From the NCBI GenBank assembly GCA_947451145.1, contig CANFXW010000015.1, positions 1-64,000 of the forward strand: a stretch of DNA of 64,000 nt. The letters run 5' to 3'. This DNA is from Sphingomonadaceae bacterium. Its GTDB lineage: Bacteria > Pseudomonadota > Alphaproteobacteria > Sphingomonadales > Sphingomonadaceae. Under the pieces are notes generated by a model. The model was not told the origin of the DNA, made no database searches, and worked only from the letters and a program-made list of their open reading frames with translations. Both the position numbers and the translations under genes were made by a program. This document shows, in pieces, positions 18,562-27,822 of this stretch. Numbering within the stretch: the stretch's first letter is position 1; each line of letters starts with the position of its first letter.

Positions 18562-19983
18562 ATGGCTGCCGCCGAACAGATTAACGACACCCCTGAAGCT
18601 CGCGAAATCGCCGAGATCATTGCCCGCAGCCGCGCTGCACAAGCACAGATCGCCGATGCCACGCAGGAGCAGGTTGACCTCTGGATTCGCGGCATGGTCT
18701 GGGCTGTGGCCAAGGAATCGACTGCCGAAATGATCGCGCAACACACCGTCGATGAGACGCAGCTGGGCAATTACGACGGCAAGTACCTCAAGATCTTCCG
18801 CAAGACCCGCGCCACGCTGATGGACATCATCGACGACAAGTCGGTGGGCGTGATCGAAGAGGACAAGGCTCGCAACATCATCAAAATCGTCAAGCCGATC
18901 GGCGTGATCGGAGCGCTTTCGCCCTCGACCAATCCCGAGGCAACGCCGGTGATCAAGGCGATCTCGGCCGTGAAGGGCCGCAACTCGATAATCGTTTGCC
19001 CGCATCCGCGCGCGAAGATCACCAACAAGATCATCTGCAACCTGATGCGCGATGCGCTGGTCAAGATGGGTGCGCCTGCTGATCTGGTCATTCCGATCGA
19101 AACCCCTTCGGTGGAAAAGACCAACGAAGTGATGCGCCAGTGCGACCGGATTCTCGCCACCGGCGGCACGCCGATGGTGAAGGCTGCCTATAGCTCGGGG
19201 ACGCCTGCACTGGGCGTTGGCGTCGGCAATGCGGTGATCACCGTTGATGATACGGCCGACCTTGATGACGCCGCTGAAAAGATCCGCATCTCCAAGACGC
19301 TCGATCTCGCGGCTTCGTGCTCGTCGGACAATGCAGTGGTCCTGTTCGATTCGATCTATGACGCGATGCTCGAAAAGCTGGTCCATCAGGGCGGCTATGT
19401 CGTAAGCGAAGACGAGAAGCAGAAGCTGCAGAATGTCATCTGGGTTGATGGCCACATCAACGCCAATGCGGTTGCCCAGCCCGCCGAGAAGATCGCCGGG
19501 ATGGCCGGATTTGGTCTGCCGGAAGGCAAGATATTCTTCATCGTGCCCGAAACCGGCGCTGGCCCCGAATATCCGTTCTCGGGCGAGAAGATGACTGTCA
19601 CCATGGCGCTCTACCGCGCCAAGGATCTCGACGAAGCCATCGCGCTGACCAACCAGATCCAGGCCTACCAGGGTCAGGGCCATTCGTGCGGCATCTATTC
19701 GCGCTCGGACGACAACATCATCAAGCTCGCCATGGGCACCAAGACCAGCCGCGTCATGGTCAACCAGCCGCAGTCGGCCTCGAACTCAGGCAACCTGTGG
19801 AACGGCATGCGCCAGACCTTCAGCCTTGGTTGCGGTTCGTGGGGCGGCAATGCGACCAACAATAACATTACGTGGCAGGATCTGGTCAATGTGACCTGGG
19901 TTTCCAAGCCGCTCGGGCAGACCAAGGTTATCCCGAGCGATGAAGACCTGTTCGGCAAGGATGTCATCGAGCTGATCGGCTGA
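18562..19983 (+). CDS. CoA-acylating aldehyde dehydrogenase (EutE/SauS/AdhE-N type)
   Basis: A 473-residue aldehyde dehydrogenase of the acylating branch. PSTNPEATP and ATGGTPMVKAAYSSGTPALGVGVGN match the N-terminal half of AdhE and related acetaldehyde or sulfoacetaldehyde dehydrogenases. The likely nucleophile is Cys253 in ASCSSDN. The reaction is aldehyde + CoA + NAD(P)+ to acyl-CoA. It is the first gene of the valine/isobutyrate operon, 3 bases before the isobutyryl-CoA dehydrogenase gene. By context it may oxidise methylmalonate semialdehyde (the MmsA role) or isobutyraldehyde, though it is not an MmsA-type protein. Confidence 0.85.
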   Translation: MAAAEQINDTPEAREIAEIIARSRAAQAQIADATQEQVDLWIRGMVWAVAKESTAEMIAQHTVDETQLGNYDGKYLKIFRKTRATLMDIIDDKSVGVIEEDKARNIIKIVKPIGVIGALSPSTNPEATPVIKAISAVKGRNSIIVCPHPRAKITNKIICNLMRDALVKMGAPADLVIPIETPSVEKTNEVMRQCDRILATGGTPMVKAAYSSGTPALGVGVGNAVITVDDTADLDDAAEKIRISKTLDLAASCSSDNAVVLFDSIYDAMLEKLVHQGGYVVSEDEKQKLQNVIWVDGHINANAVAQPAEKIAGMAGFGLPEGKIFFIVPETGAGPEYPFSGEKMTVTMALYRAKDLDEAIALTNQIQAYQGQGHSCGIYSRSDDNIIKLAMGTKTSRVMVNQPQSASNSGNLWNGMRQTFSLGCGSWGGNATNNNITWQDLVNVTWVSKPLGQTKVIPSDEDLFGKDVIELIG

Positions 19984-19986
19984 TCC

Positions 19987-21129
19987 ATGACCGGACAATT
20001 CGATCTCACAGAGGACCAGCTCGCCATCCAGGACATGGCGCGAAAGTTCACGGCTGATCGTATCACGCCCCATGCTGCGAAGTGGGACGAGGATCATCAC
20101 TATCCGGTGGACGTTTGGAAGGCTGCGGGCGAGCTGGGCTTTGGCGCGATCTATGTGTCCGAAGAGATGGGCGGTATCGGGCTCGGCCGGCTTGAGGCAG
20201 CGCTGATCATGGAGGCCATGGCCTATGGTTGCCCGGCAACCAGCGCCTATATCTCGATCCACAACATGGCCGCCTGGATGATCGACACCTTCGGCGGGGA
20301 CGAGATCAAGGCACGCTATCTGCCCGATCTTGTCTCGATGGAGAAGATCGCGAGCTATTGCCTTACCGAACCGGGGTCCGGATCGGACGCCGCAGCGCTG
20401 AAAACCACCGCTCGGCTTGATGGCGATCACTACGTGATCAACGGCACCAAACAGTTCATCTCGGGCGGGGGTGTGAACGACATTTATGTCGTGATGGTCC
20501 GCACGGGAGTAGATGGCCCCAAGGGTATTTCCTGTCTGGTTGTCGAAAAGGACACGCCGGGCCTGTCCTTCGGTGCTCCAGAGAAGAAGCTGGGCTGGAA
20601 TGCCTCGCCCACCGCACAGGTGATCTTTGACAACGTAAAGGTTCCGGTCGCCAACCGTGTCGGCGCCGAGGGTGACGGCTTCAAGTTCGCCATGGCGGGC
20701 CTTGATGGCGGCCGCATCAATATCGGCGCTTGCTCGCTCGGCGGGGCACAGCGCTGCCTTGATGAGGCGGTGCAGTACGTCAAGGATCGCAGCCAGTTCG
20801 GCCAGCCGATTGCCGCCTTTCAGAACACGCAGTTCCAGCTCGCCGACATGGCAACCGACCTGGAGGCGGCGCGCGCGCTGCTTTACCTCGCAGCGACGAA
20901 GGTTACGGCGAACGCGCCAGACAAATCCCGCTTTTCGGCCATGGCCAAGAAGCTGGCATCGGACAGTGGCAGCGAGATCGTTGACAAGGCGCTGCAGATG
21001 TTCGGCGGCTATGGCTATCTCAAGGACTATCCGATTGAGCGCTTCTGGCGCGATCTTCGGGTCCACCGCATCCTTGAGGGCACCAATGAGGTGATGCGGA
21101 TGATCATCGGCAGGGACTTGCTGAAATGA
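19987..21129 (+). CDS. isobutyryl-CoA dehydrogenase (acyl-CoA dehydrogenase family)
   Basis: A 380-residue flavoprotein with the FAD/substrate signature CLTEPGSGSDAAALKT, a middle beta domain (KQFISGGGVNDIYVVMVRT) and the C-terminal helical domain ending in FGGYGYLKDYPIERFWRDLR and ILEGTNEVMRMIIGRDLL. The short N-terminus and the operon partners point to the ACAD8-like branch that converts isobutyryl-CoA to methacrylyl-CoA. It overlaps the next gene by 4 bases (ATGA). Confidence 0.9.
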   Translation: MTGQFDLTEDQLAIQDMARKFTADRITPHAAKWDEDHHYPVDVWKAAGELGFGAIYVSEEMGGIGLGRLEAALIMEAMAYGCPATSAYISIHNMAAWMIDTFGGDEIKARYLPDLVSMEKIASYCLTEPGSGSDAAALKTTARLDGDHYVINGTKQFISGGGVNDIYVVMVRTGVDGPKGISCLVVEKDTPGLSFGAPEKKLGWNASPTAQVIFDNVKVPVANRVGAEGDGFKFAMAGLDGGRINIGACSLGGAQRCLDEAVQYVKDRSQFGQPIAAFQNTQFQLADMATDLEAARALLYLAATKVTANAPDKSRFSAMAKKLASDSGSEIVDKALQMFGGYGYLKDYPIERFWRDLRVHRILEGTNEVMRMIIGRDLLK

Positions 21130-22175
21130 GCAATACCGACGAACTGATTGTTCGCCGCGAGGGTTCTGCAGGCTTTTTGACGCTGAACCGCCCAAAGGCA
21201 ATCCATGCGCTGACGCAAGGCATGGATCACGCGATGACCGAGGCACTGCTGGCCTGGAAAGATGATCCCGCGGTAAAAGCCGTGATCATCGATCACAGCG
21301 AGGGCAGGGGCTTCTGCTCGGGCGGCGATATCAACCTACTGCGCAATTCTGCTCTAAACGATGGCGGCGTTTCGGGGCTGGCTTTCTTCTATGAGGAATA
21401 CCAGCTCAACAACCTGCTGATGACCTATCCCAAGCCCGTGATCGCCTTCATGGACGGCATCACCATGGGCGGCGGTGTCGGCATCTCGCAGCCAGCGCGC
21501 TTTCGCGTGGCGACCGAGAACACCCGCTTTGCCATGCCGGAGACGGGCATCGGCCTGTTCCCTGATGTGGGCGGTGGCTGGCACCTCTCGCGCCTGCCGG
21601 GCCGGATCGGCCAGTTCCTTGCCCTTACCGGTGCACGGATTGATGGCGCGGAATGCCTGTGGGCTGGCCTTGCCAGCCATTACCTGAGCGCCGAGCACCT
21701 CGCTGATGCCAAGTCGCGGATCGTCGCGGGTGAGGAGCCCGGTGCCGTGCTCTCCGCATTGGCTACGGAGCCACCCGCAGCCCGCATCGCCGCAAATGCT
21801 GCACTGATCGCCAGGCACTTCGCCTCAGACCGCTACGAAGACATCCTCGCCAGCCTTGAAGCCGATGGCGGTGAATGGGCGGCAAAGGAGCTGGCGACGC
21901 TCCGCACCAAAAGCCCGCAAACCTGCAAGGTCGCGCTGCGCCAGCTGCATGACAGTCTTTCCTGCGCGACCTTCGCCGATAACATGGTGATGGAATACCG
22001 CATCGCCTCGCGCGTCCTCACCCGGCCCGATTTCGCCGAGGGCGTGCGCGCTGTGATCGTCGACAAGGACAACAACCCGAAGTGGAACCCGGCGACGCCC
22101 GAAGAGGTGTCTGACGAACTGATCGATTCGATCTTCGCGCCGCTGCCCGCTGACAAGGAATGGAAACCCCTATGA
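21126..22175 (+). CDS. 3-hydroxyisobutyryl-CoA hydrolase
   Basis: A crotonase-fold protein of 349 residues, about 90 longer than ordinary hydratases, as expected for HIBCH. Motifs are [59 protein letters not shown] and a C-terminal region [16 protein letters not shown] ([18 protein letters not shown]). It hydrolyses 3-hydroxyisobutyryl-CoA to the free acid in valine degradation. It is translationally coupled on both sides: its ATG overlaps the previous stop and its stop overlaps the next ATG. Confidence 0.93.
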   Translation: MSNTDELIVRREGSAGFLTLNRPKAIHALTQGMDHAMTEALLAWKDDPAVKAVIIDHSEGRGFCSGGDINLLRNSALNDGGVSGLAFFYEEYQLNNLLMTYPKPVIAFMDGITMGGGVGISQPARFRVATENTRFAMPETGIGLFPDVGGGWHLSRLPGRIGQFLALTGARIDGAECLWAGLASHYLSAEHLADAKSRIVAGEEPGAVLSALATEPPAARIAANAALIARHFASDRYEDILASLEADGGEWAAKELATLRTKSPQTCKVALRQLHDSLSCATFADNMVMEYRIASRVLTRPDFAEGVRAVIVDKDNNPKWNPATPEEVSDELIDSIFAPLPADKEWKPL

Positions 22176-22954
22176 GCTACGAAACAATCCTGGTTGAACA
22201 GCGCGGCGCGGTTACCCTGCTGACGATCAACCGCCCGCAGGCACTGAACGCACTCAACAGTCAGGTGCTCGAAGACCTGATCGACGCTTTCGCCAAGTTT
22301 GAGGCTGATCCAACACAGGGCTGCGCGGTAATCACCGGCGCGGGCGAAAAGGCTTTCGTTGCCGGTGCCGACATCAAGGAAATGGTCGATAAGTCTGGCG
22401 CGGATTTTTACGCCGGTGATTTCTTTTCAAAGTGGACGACCCACATCGTCAAGCTGGTGCGCAAGCCCTGGATCGCGGCGGTCAATGGCTTTGCGCTGGG
22501 CGGCGGCTGCGAAGTGGCGATGATGGCTGACTTCATTATCGCGTCCGAGAATGCACGCTTCGGCCAACCCGAAATCAAGCTGGCAGTTGCGCCCGGCATG
22601 GGCGGTTCACAGCGCCTCACCCGCGCGGTCGGAAAGTCCAAGGCTATGGACATGTGCCTGACCGGCCGGATGATGGACGCCGCCGAGGCTGAACGTTCGG
22701 GTCTTGTCAGCCGTGTGGTCCCGGCCGCAGAATTGCTCGAAACCGCGCTGAAGGTTGCCGCTGAGATAGCCGCGATGCCCCCGCTGGCAACCATGATGAA
22801 CAAGGAAATGGTCAACATTGCCTTCGAAACCACGCTTGACCAGGGTCTGCTCGCCGAGCGCCGGATGTTCCAGGTGCTTGCCGCGACCGAGGACAAGGCC
22901 GAGGGCATGACCGCCTTCGTCGAGAAGCGTCCGGGTGTCTGGAAGGGGCGCTAA
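22172..22954 (+). CDS. enoyl-CoA hydratase (short-chain)
   Basis: A 260-residue crotonase with both catalytic glutamate regions intact: [47 protein letters not shown]. The oxyanion loop is [13 protein letters not shown] and the C-terminus is [17 protein letters not shown]. It is likely the hydratase turning methacrylyl-CoA into 3-hydroxyisobutyryl-CoA here. ATG at 22172 overlaps the HIBCH stop; an upstream ATG at 22160 in the same frame is less likely. Confidence 0.93.
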   Translation: MSYETILVEQRGAVTLLTINRPQALNALNSQVLEDLIDAFAKFEADPTQGCAVITGAGEKAFVAGADIKEMVDKSGADFYAGDFFSKWTTHIVKLVRKPWIAAVNGFALGGGCEVAMMADFIIASENARFGQPEIKLAVAPGMGGSQRLTRAVGKSKAMDMCLTGRMMDAAEAERSGLVSRVVPAAELLETALKVAAEIAAMPPLATMMNKEMVNIAFETTLDQGLLAERRMFQVLAATEDKAEGMTAFVEKRPGVWKGR

Positions 22955-22957
22955 GTC

Positions 22958-23827
22958 ATGAAGATCGCATTCATCGGACTTGGTAACATGGGCGGCGGCA
23001 TGGCTGCCAATCAGGTCAAGGCGGGCCACGAAGTCCGCGCCTTTGATCTTTCGCCAGAGGCCCTTGCCAAGGCAAAAGAGAACGGTTGTTCAACATTCGA
23101 CACCGTGCGCGACGCCGTGGAAGGGGTCGATGCTGTGGTTTCGATGCTGCCGAACGGCAAGATCGTCAGCAGTGTTTACAACGCAGATGTGATTGGCGTG
23201 GCACCGGCGTCGGCGATCCTCCTCGATTGCTCGACGATCGACGTTGCCACCGCAATAGCCGTCGGTGAGGCCGCAAGCGCTGCAGGCTACGATGCTGTGG
23301 ATGCGCCGGTTTCCGGCGGGATTGCGGCGGCCAATGCCGGTACGCTGACGTTCATGGTTGGCGGCAATGACGAAGCCTTTGCCCGGGCAAAGCCCATCCT
23401 TGATGCCATGGGCAAGGCCGTGATCCATGCGGGCGGCCTGGGGGCAGGGCAGGCAGCCAAGATCTGCAACAACATGATGCTCGGCATCCACATGATCGGC
23501 ACCTGCGAGGCCTTTGCCATGGCCGAAAAACTCGGGCTCGATCCGCAGACCTTCTATGACATTGCCTCGGTTTCATCGGGCCAGAGCTGGTCGATGACGA
23601 GCTATTGCCCGGTTCCGGGTGCTGGCCCGCAAAGTCCTGCTGACAATGGCTACCAGCCCGGCTTCGCCGCGGCGCTGATGCTCAAGGACCTGCGTCTTGC
23701 CATGGAAGCCGCTGAAACGGCTGGCGTGAAAGCCGAAATGGGCGAGCGTGCGCGCCAGATCTATGAGGCTTATGTCGAAGCCGGAAATGGCGGAATGGAT
23801 TTCTCGGGCGTGATCAACACGCTTTAG
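22958..23827 (+). CDS. mmsB: 3-hydroxyisobutyrate dehydrogenase
   Basis: A 289-residue beta-hydroxyacid dehydrogenase with N-terminal NAD-binding GLGNMGGGMAANQVKAGHEV, the substrate-binding DAPVSGGIAAANAGTL and the catalytic lysine segment GAGQAAKICNNMML. It oxidises 3-hydroxyisobutyrate to methylmalonate semialdehyde. It is the last gene of the valine operon, starting 3 bases after the hydratase and ending 2 bases from the convergent LacI-type regulator. The semialdehyde it makes is the expected substrate of the operon's first gene. Confidence 0.94.
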   Translation: MKIAFIGLGNMGGGMAANQVKAGHEVRAFDLSPEALAKAKENGCSTFDTVRDAVEGVDAVVSMLPNGKIVSSVYNADVIGVAPASAILLDCSTIDVATAIAVGEAASAAGYDAVDAPVSGGIAAANAGTLTFMVGGNDEAFARAKPILDAMGKAVIHAGGLGAGQAAKICNNMMLGIHMIGTCEAFAMAEKLGLDPQTFYDIASVSSGQSWSMTSYCPVPGAGPQSPADNGYQPGFAAALMLKDLRLAMEAAETAGVKAEMGERARQIYEAYVEAGNGGMDFSGVINTL

Positions 23828-23829
23828 GC

Positions 23830-24852
23830 TCAAGCCTTGCGGGTGCTCTCGCGTTCGAGCAGGCGAACCGGCACACGCCGCTCGTCGCCTTCATTGCCGC
23901 CAATCAGGGCAAGCAGCTTTTTGACAAGCATTGTTCCCGCCGATTCAAAGTCCGGCTCGATCGAGGTCAGTGGCGGCGATGAATGGGCACCGCCACGGTT
24001 GCCGTCAAAGCCGATCAGGCCGATCTCGCTGGGCACCTGCTTGCCAAGATGCTTTAGTTCTTCAAGCGCGCCAAGGGCGATTTCGTCGCAGGCCGCAAAG
24101 ATCGCGTCGCAGGGCCAACCCGCTTCAGCGAGTGCCTGAACGCCCTTGCGCCCCTGTTCCTCGCGGCTGAGTGTCTCATCAATTTCGACGAGTTTGGGCT
24201 CGATACCTTCCTCGTGCAGCCGCTCGGCAAAGCCCTCCCAGCGCTCCTTGAACTGGCGCTGCGGGGAATGCTCGGTGCCAAGATAGACGATGCGGCGATA
24301 TCCGCGTTCGATCAGATGGCTGGCTGCCAGCCGCGCGCCGCCGTGATTATCGCTGCGGATCCAGTCAAAATCATCGAATGGCGATCCCCAGCAGACGAGG
24401 TGTGCACCCGCATCGTGCAGGCCCCGGAAGTAGTCCCAGGCCTGACGGTTGGCCGTGCTGCCAATGATGATCAGGCCGTCGGCTTTGCGCTGTTCCTCGT
24501 AAAGGCCCCACAGGCTCTCGGCCGTATCCTGAAACGAAACCAGCGTTTCATAATCGCAGGCTGAAGCCGCCGCGCAGATTGAGCCGAGCAGCGAGTAGTA
24601 GAACGGGTTCACGTCTTTGCGCAGCTCGCCGGGTCGGCAAATCACGACGACAGCCAGAGTTCCCGTTTTTCCGGTGCGCAGGCGGGCGGCGTTTTCATCG
24701 ACGTGATAATTGAGCTCGCGCGCTGCTTCCATAACCCGCGCGCGGGTTGCCTCGCTGACAACGGGATCGCCGGTGAGCGCGCGCGAAACCGTCGACTGGC
24801 TGACCCCGGCACGCGCCGCTACATCAAAACTGGTAACCCGATGCTGCCGCAT
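23830..24852 (-). CDS. LacI-family transcriptional regulator
   Basis: A 340-residue regulator. The N-terminal helix-turn-helix is TSFDVAARAGVSQSTVSRAL with the hinge helix region NYHVDENAARLRTGKTG. A periplasmic-binding-protein-like effector domain follows (about 65-335; DGLIIIGSTA, SDNHGGARLAASHLIERGYRRIVYLG, FAACDEIALGALEEL). It binds operator DNA and responds to a small ligand, often a sugar. It is convergent with, not divergent from, the valine operon, so regulation of that operon is possible but not shown. No clear palindromic operator was identified. Confidence 0.9.
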   Translation of the reverse strand: MRQHRVTSFDVAARAGVSQSTVSRALTGDPVVSEATRARVMEAARELNYHVDENAARLRTGKTGTLAVVVICRPGELRKDVNPFYYSLLGSICAAASACDYETLVSFQDTAESLWGLYEEQRKADGLIIIGSTANRQAWDYFRGLHDAGAHLVCWGSPFDDFDWIRSDNHGGARLAASHLIERGYRRIVYLGTEHSPQRQFKERWEGFAERLHEEGIEPKLVEIDETLSREEQGRKGVQALAEAGWPCDAIFAACDEIALGALEELKHLGKQVPSEIGLIGFDGNRGGAHSSPPLTSIEPDFESAGTMLVKKLLALIGGNEGDERRVPVRLLERESTRKA

Positions 24853-24929
24853 AAATGTGCCCGATTCCCCTCTGAGCCTTCCTATGCATGGCTAGCAGGG
24901 CGAAAGTCCAGCCTTGCGGGTATGCAGAG

Positions 24930-25451
24930 TTATGACTGGAGCAAATGGGGGCTGAGCAGGAGGAGCATCTTTACGTCAATTGCGTCACCCATCGCGCGCC
25001 GCTCTTCAATGAAAGCTGGCAATGCGCTCATCGCGACCCGGTGGACGGTGATGTTCTCGCCCTCGGTTCCGCCACCGCTGCTGACCTTTTTCAGATCATG
25101 CGCGCGCACCAGAGTGAAGCTCTCGGTTACCATCCCGGGCGATGACCAGAATTCGCCGAGCGGTTCGATGCGGCCTGCCTGATAGCCGGTTTCTTCCTCC
25201 AGCTCGCGCGCGGCTGCGGCGCTGTCTTCCTCGCCTTCGACATCGTCGTGGTCACCGATTAGCCCTGCGGGCAGTTCGATGCAGTTGCGCCCCAAGGGGA
25301 TGCGGTATTGTTCGACGAGGATGACGTGATCCTCCTCGTCAATCGCGAGGATAACGGCCGCGCGGATGCCGCGGGCGCGGCTGACATATTCCCACTTTCC
25401 ATCAACCTTGGTGGTGATGAAGCGGCCCTGCCATACGATTTCTTCTGCCAA
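24930..25451 (-). CDS. NUDIX hydrolase, ADP-ribose pyrophosphatase type
   Basis: A 173-residue Nudix protein with ELPAGLIGD before the Nudix box AAARELEEETGY. Upstream VILVEQYRIPLGRNCIELPAG and downstream SPGMVTESFTLV are typical of ADP-ribose pyrophosphatases, which cut ADP-ribose to AMP and ribose 5-phosphate. It directly follows the TPM-domain gene (adjacent coordinates, stop to start), so it is probably co-transcribed with it. Confidence 0.85.
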   Translation of the reverse strand: MAEEIVWQGRFITTKVDGKWEYVSRARGIRAAVILAIDEEDHVILVEQYRIPLGRNCIELPAGLIGDHDDVEGEEDSAAAARELEEETGYQAGRIEPLGEFWSSPGMVTESFTLVRAHDLKKVSSGGGTEGENITVHRVAMSALPAFIEERRAMGDAIDVKMLLLLSPHLLQS

Positions 25452-26135
25452 TTAAACCTCGATCAAACGGTCCGGAATTTCGTTCTGATCGTCATCGGCG
25501 CGCGGGAAATGTTCCGCAAGGACAACACCGACCTTTTCAACCGCCTGGGCAAGCCCTTCGGCCATATGTCCGGCCTTGATCTGCACGAGCAAAGCGGCGA
25601 GGGCATCGCCCCAGACTTCGGCTGGAACCTGTGAGGCGATCGAGCTGTCGGCGACAATCTCTGCCCGGCGTTCGGCCAGCGAGAGGTAGATCAGAATGCC
25701 CGTTCGGCCTTGGGTCCGGCGCTCGGCCCCGACCTTGAAGCAAGTCACTGCGCGGGCGCGGACGCGGGCGTGTTTGATAGGGCCGGGAACCAGCCACAGC
25801 CGGAATGGCCGCCATTGCAGAATCAGCCAGGTGCCGAGGAACTTCAGCGTGGCCACCAGCGCGGCAATGCCCATCACCTCGCGCGGGGTCCATTCCTGCA
25901 CCCAGTTGCCAAACAGCCGGTCCCAGAGGTTCAGGTAAAAGCCGGTAAAGGTCGCCAGAACGCACAGAGCGAGGAGGGCAATCGCTGCCGCCCATGCGAG
26001 AGCAACGTCGGCGTAGCTGTCTGATTGCTCGGACATGATCGTGACGATTTCGCCAGCCGTATTGGCTTCGGCCTTGCGCACGGCCTCGCTCACCAGTTTG
26101 CGGCCGGCATCATCCATGGGAGTTGGTATGGCCAT
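25452..26135 (-). CDS. TPM-domain membrane protein
   Basis: A 227-residue protein. The N-terminal part (KLVSEAVRKAEANTAGEIVTIMSEQSDSY) and the C-terminal part (GILIYLSLAERRAEIVADSSIASQVPAEVWGDALAALLVQI) form a TPM (YgcG/Psb32/TLP18.3) fold interrupted by two transmembrane helices (about 45-67 and 86-108). It lies downstream of a second TPM gene and lemA, a common trio in proteobacteria. Molecular role unknown; family members are linked to membrane stress or photosystem repair. Confidence 0.82.
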   Translation of the reverse strand: MAIPTPMDDAGRKLVSEAVRKAEANTAGEIVTIMSEQSDSYADVALAWAAAIALLALCVLATFTGFYLNLWDRLFGNWVQEWTPREVMGIAALVATLKFLGTWLILQWRPFRLWLVPGPIKHARVRARAVTCFKVGAERRTQGRTGILIYLSLAERRAEIVADSSIASQVPAEVWGDALAALLVQIKAGHMAEGLAQAVEKVGVVLAEHFPRADDDQNEIPDRLIEV

Positions 26136-26144
26136 AATAGTCTC

Positions 26145-26996
26145 CTACCAGCTGCCCGATGCACCGCCGCCGCCGAAGCTGCCGCCGCCACCTGAAAATC
26201 CGCCGCCACCGCCCCAGTCGGAACCGCCGCCGCTGGACCAGCCGCTGCCGCCACCCCGCCCACGGCTCATGCTGTCGAGCACTGACCAAAGCACAATCGG
26301 GCCAAGACCATTGGAGCGATAGACACCGCGCGAGCGCCGGATCATCGGCAGGATGAAGAACAGGAAGAAAAAGATCAGCCAGATGAACAGGCCCGCCGGA
26401 ACGTCTTGCTTCTTCGCCGCCTTTGGTTTGGCTGACGCGGCGATCTTCTGCGCTTCTTCAGGGGGCAGGGTAAGCTGCTTGATGATCGCATCTGTCCCGG
26501 CCTCGATCCCGCCGGGCATGTCGCCCGCCTTGAATCGCGGCAGTATTTCCTGCTGGATGATGACCGAAGACAAACCGTCAGTCAGGATCGGTTCCAGCCC
26601 GTAGCCCACCTCGATGCGCACTTTGCGGTCTTTGGGTGCGACGATCAGCAGCACGCCGTCGTTGCGTTGCTTGTCACCGATCTGCCAGTGCCGACCCAGC
26701 TGATAGCCATAGTCGGCAATGTCATAGCCCTGCAGATCGGGCAGGGTGGCGATCACGAACTGGCGCTGCGATTGCTGTTCCAGCGCGGCGAGCTTTTTAT
26801 CTAGCCGCGCCTTTTCATCGGCGGGGATGATGTTCGCGGCATCAACCACGCGGCCCGTCAGTTCGGGGAACGCCTGTGCCCGCGCGATGGAGGCGAAAAG
26901 GAACAGGCCTGCCAGCACCAGCAAGGCCAGTGCGGCAGGCATGTATCGGCGATACAGGGGCAGAGGCCCTGCGATGCGATGAACAGGGCCGGACAT
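26145..26996 (-). CDS. TPM-domain protein, YgcG-like, with glycine-rich tail
   Basis: About 283 residues from ATG 26996 (GGGAG about 8 bases upstream; an ATG at 27029 would add 11 residues and overlap lemA). A signal or anchor segment comes first (ALALLVLAGLFLFASIARAQA). The TPM domain follows (FPELTGRVVDAANIIPADEKARL...VLLIVAPKDRKVRIEVGYGLEPILTD), then a second transmembrane helix (FIWLIFFFLFFILPMI) and a low-complexity Gly/Ser tail of roughly 40 residues. Glycine tails like this are typical of YgcG proteins. It is paired with lemA upstream. Confidence 0.87.
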   Translation of the reverse strand: MSGPVHRIAGPLPLYRRYMPAALALLVLAGLFLFASIARAQAFPELTGRVVDAANIIPADEKARLDKKLAALEQQSQRQFVIATLPDLQGYDIADYGYQLGRHWQIGDKQRNDGVLLIVAPKDRKVRIEVGYGLEPILTDGLSSVIIQQEILPRFKAGDMPGGIEAGTDAIIKQLTLPPEEAQKIAASAKPKAAKKQDVPAGLFIWLIFFFLFFILPMIRRSRGVYRSNGLGPIVLWSVLDSMSRGRGGGSGWSSGGGSDWGGGGGFSGGGGSFGGGGASGSW

Positions 26997-27012
26997 GGCC
27001 CTTACTCCCTTG

Positions 27013-27630
27013 TCAGAGCTTGCCTTCAAGGCTCGGAGCCACCTCGGCGCCCGGCGTTACCGCCTGATAGGGAACCATGGGCTTGGCACCGTAGAAAATC
27101 TTCGCGCCGATTGCCGAAGGGAAGGTGCGGATTTCGGTGTTATAGTCCTGCACCGCGCTGTTGTAGTCCTTCAGTGTGATGCGGATGCGGTTTTCCTGAC
27201 CTTCAAGCTGGCTCTGCAGCATCTGGTAGTTGGTGATGCTCTTGAGCTCGGGGTATTTCTCGACATTGGCAAGCAGACGGCCAAAGCCCATCATCGAAGT
27301 GGAAAGCTGGTTCTGGGCATCCTGGAAAGCCTTCACCTTGGCGGGATCCTTCAGATCATCGGCGCTTAGCTGGATCGAGGTGGCCTTGGCGCGGGCTTCA
27401 ACCACACCCACGAGGATGCCCTTTTCCTGATCGGCAGCACCCTTGGCCACGGCGGCGAGGTTGGGGATCAGGTTGGCGCGTTCCTGAAAGGCGGCCTGCA
27501 CATCAGCCCACTTGGCCTTGGCGGCCTCTTCCTTGGTCGGCACCGAATTGATGCCGCAGCCTGCGAGACTGAGCGCGGCGGCGGAAACCAAGGCGGTGCG
27601 TGCAATCGAACGGGTGCGTGAGACTGACAT
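27013..27630 (-). CDS. lemA: LemA family lipoprotein
   Basis: A 205-residue protein with a lipoprotein signal (ALVSAAALSLAGC; lipobox LAGC). A long helical LemA domain follows, with NLIPNLAAVAKG, VEARAKA, NYQMLQSQLEGQENRI and the conserved ending YNTEIRTFPSAIGAKIFYGAKPMVPYQAV. The function of LemA is unknown; it is often encoded with TPM/YgcG genes as here. The ATG at 27630 gives the signal peptide directly; the long upstream open frame overlaps mscL antisense and is not used. Confidence 0.9.
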   Translation of the reverse strand: MSVSRTRSIARTALVSAAALSLAGCGINSVPTKEEAAKAKWADVQAAFQERANLIPNLAAVAKGAADQEKGILVGVVEARAKATSIQLSADDLKDPAKVKAFQDAQNQLSTSMMGFGRLLANVEKYPELKSITNYQMLQSQLEGQENRIRITLKDYNSAVQDYNTEIRTFPSAIGAKIFYGAKPMVPYQAVTPGAEVAPSLEGKL

Positions 27631-27822
27631 GGCGAATAGACCCTCTTCCAGGCGGCACTTGCCGCGACTGCCGCTGAATGTAGCGCAGTGTGGGGAACGT
27701 TCAAGGGGTATCAGTGTTTTAACACGATATGACAGTCTGATAACACAAAGAAATCCTTGTGACGTCATGGCTTTGGTGGCAGCATGCCGCCTCCAAACAT
27801 GACCAGGGAAAAAGGGGTCGCC

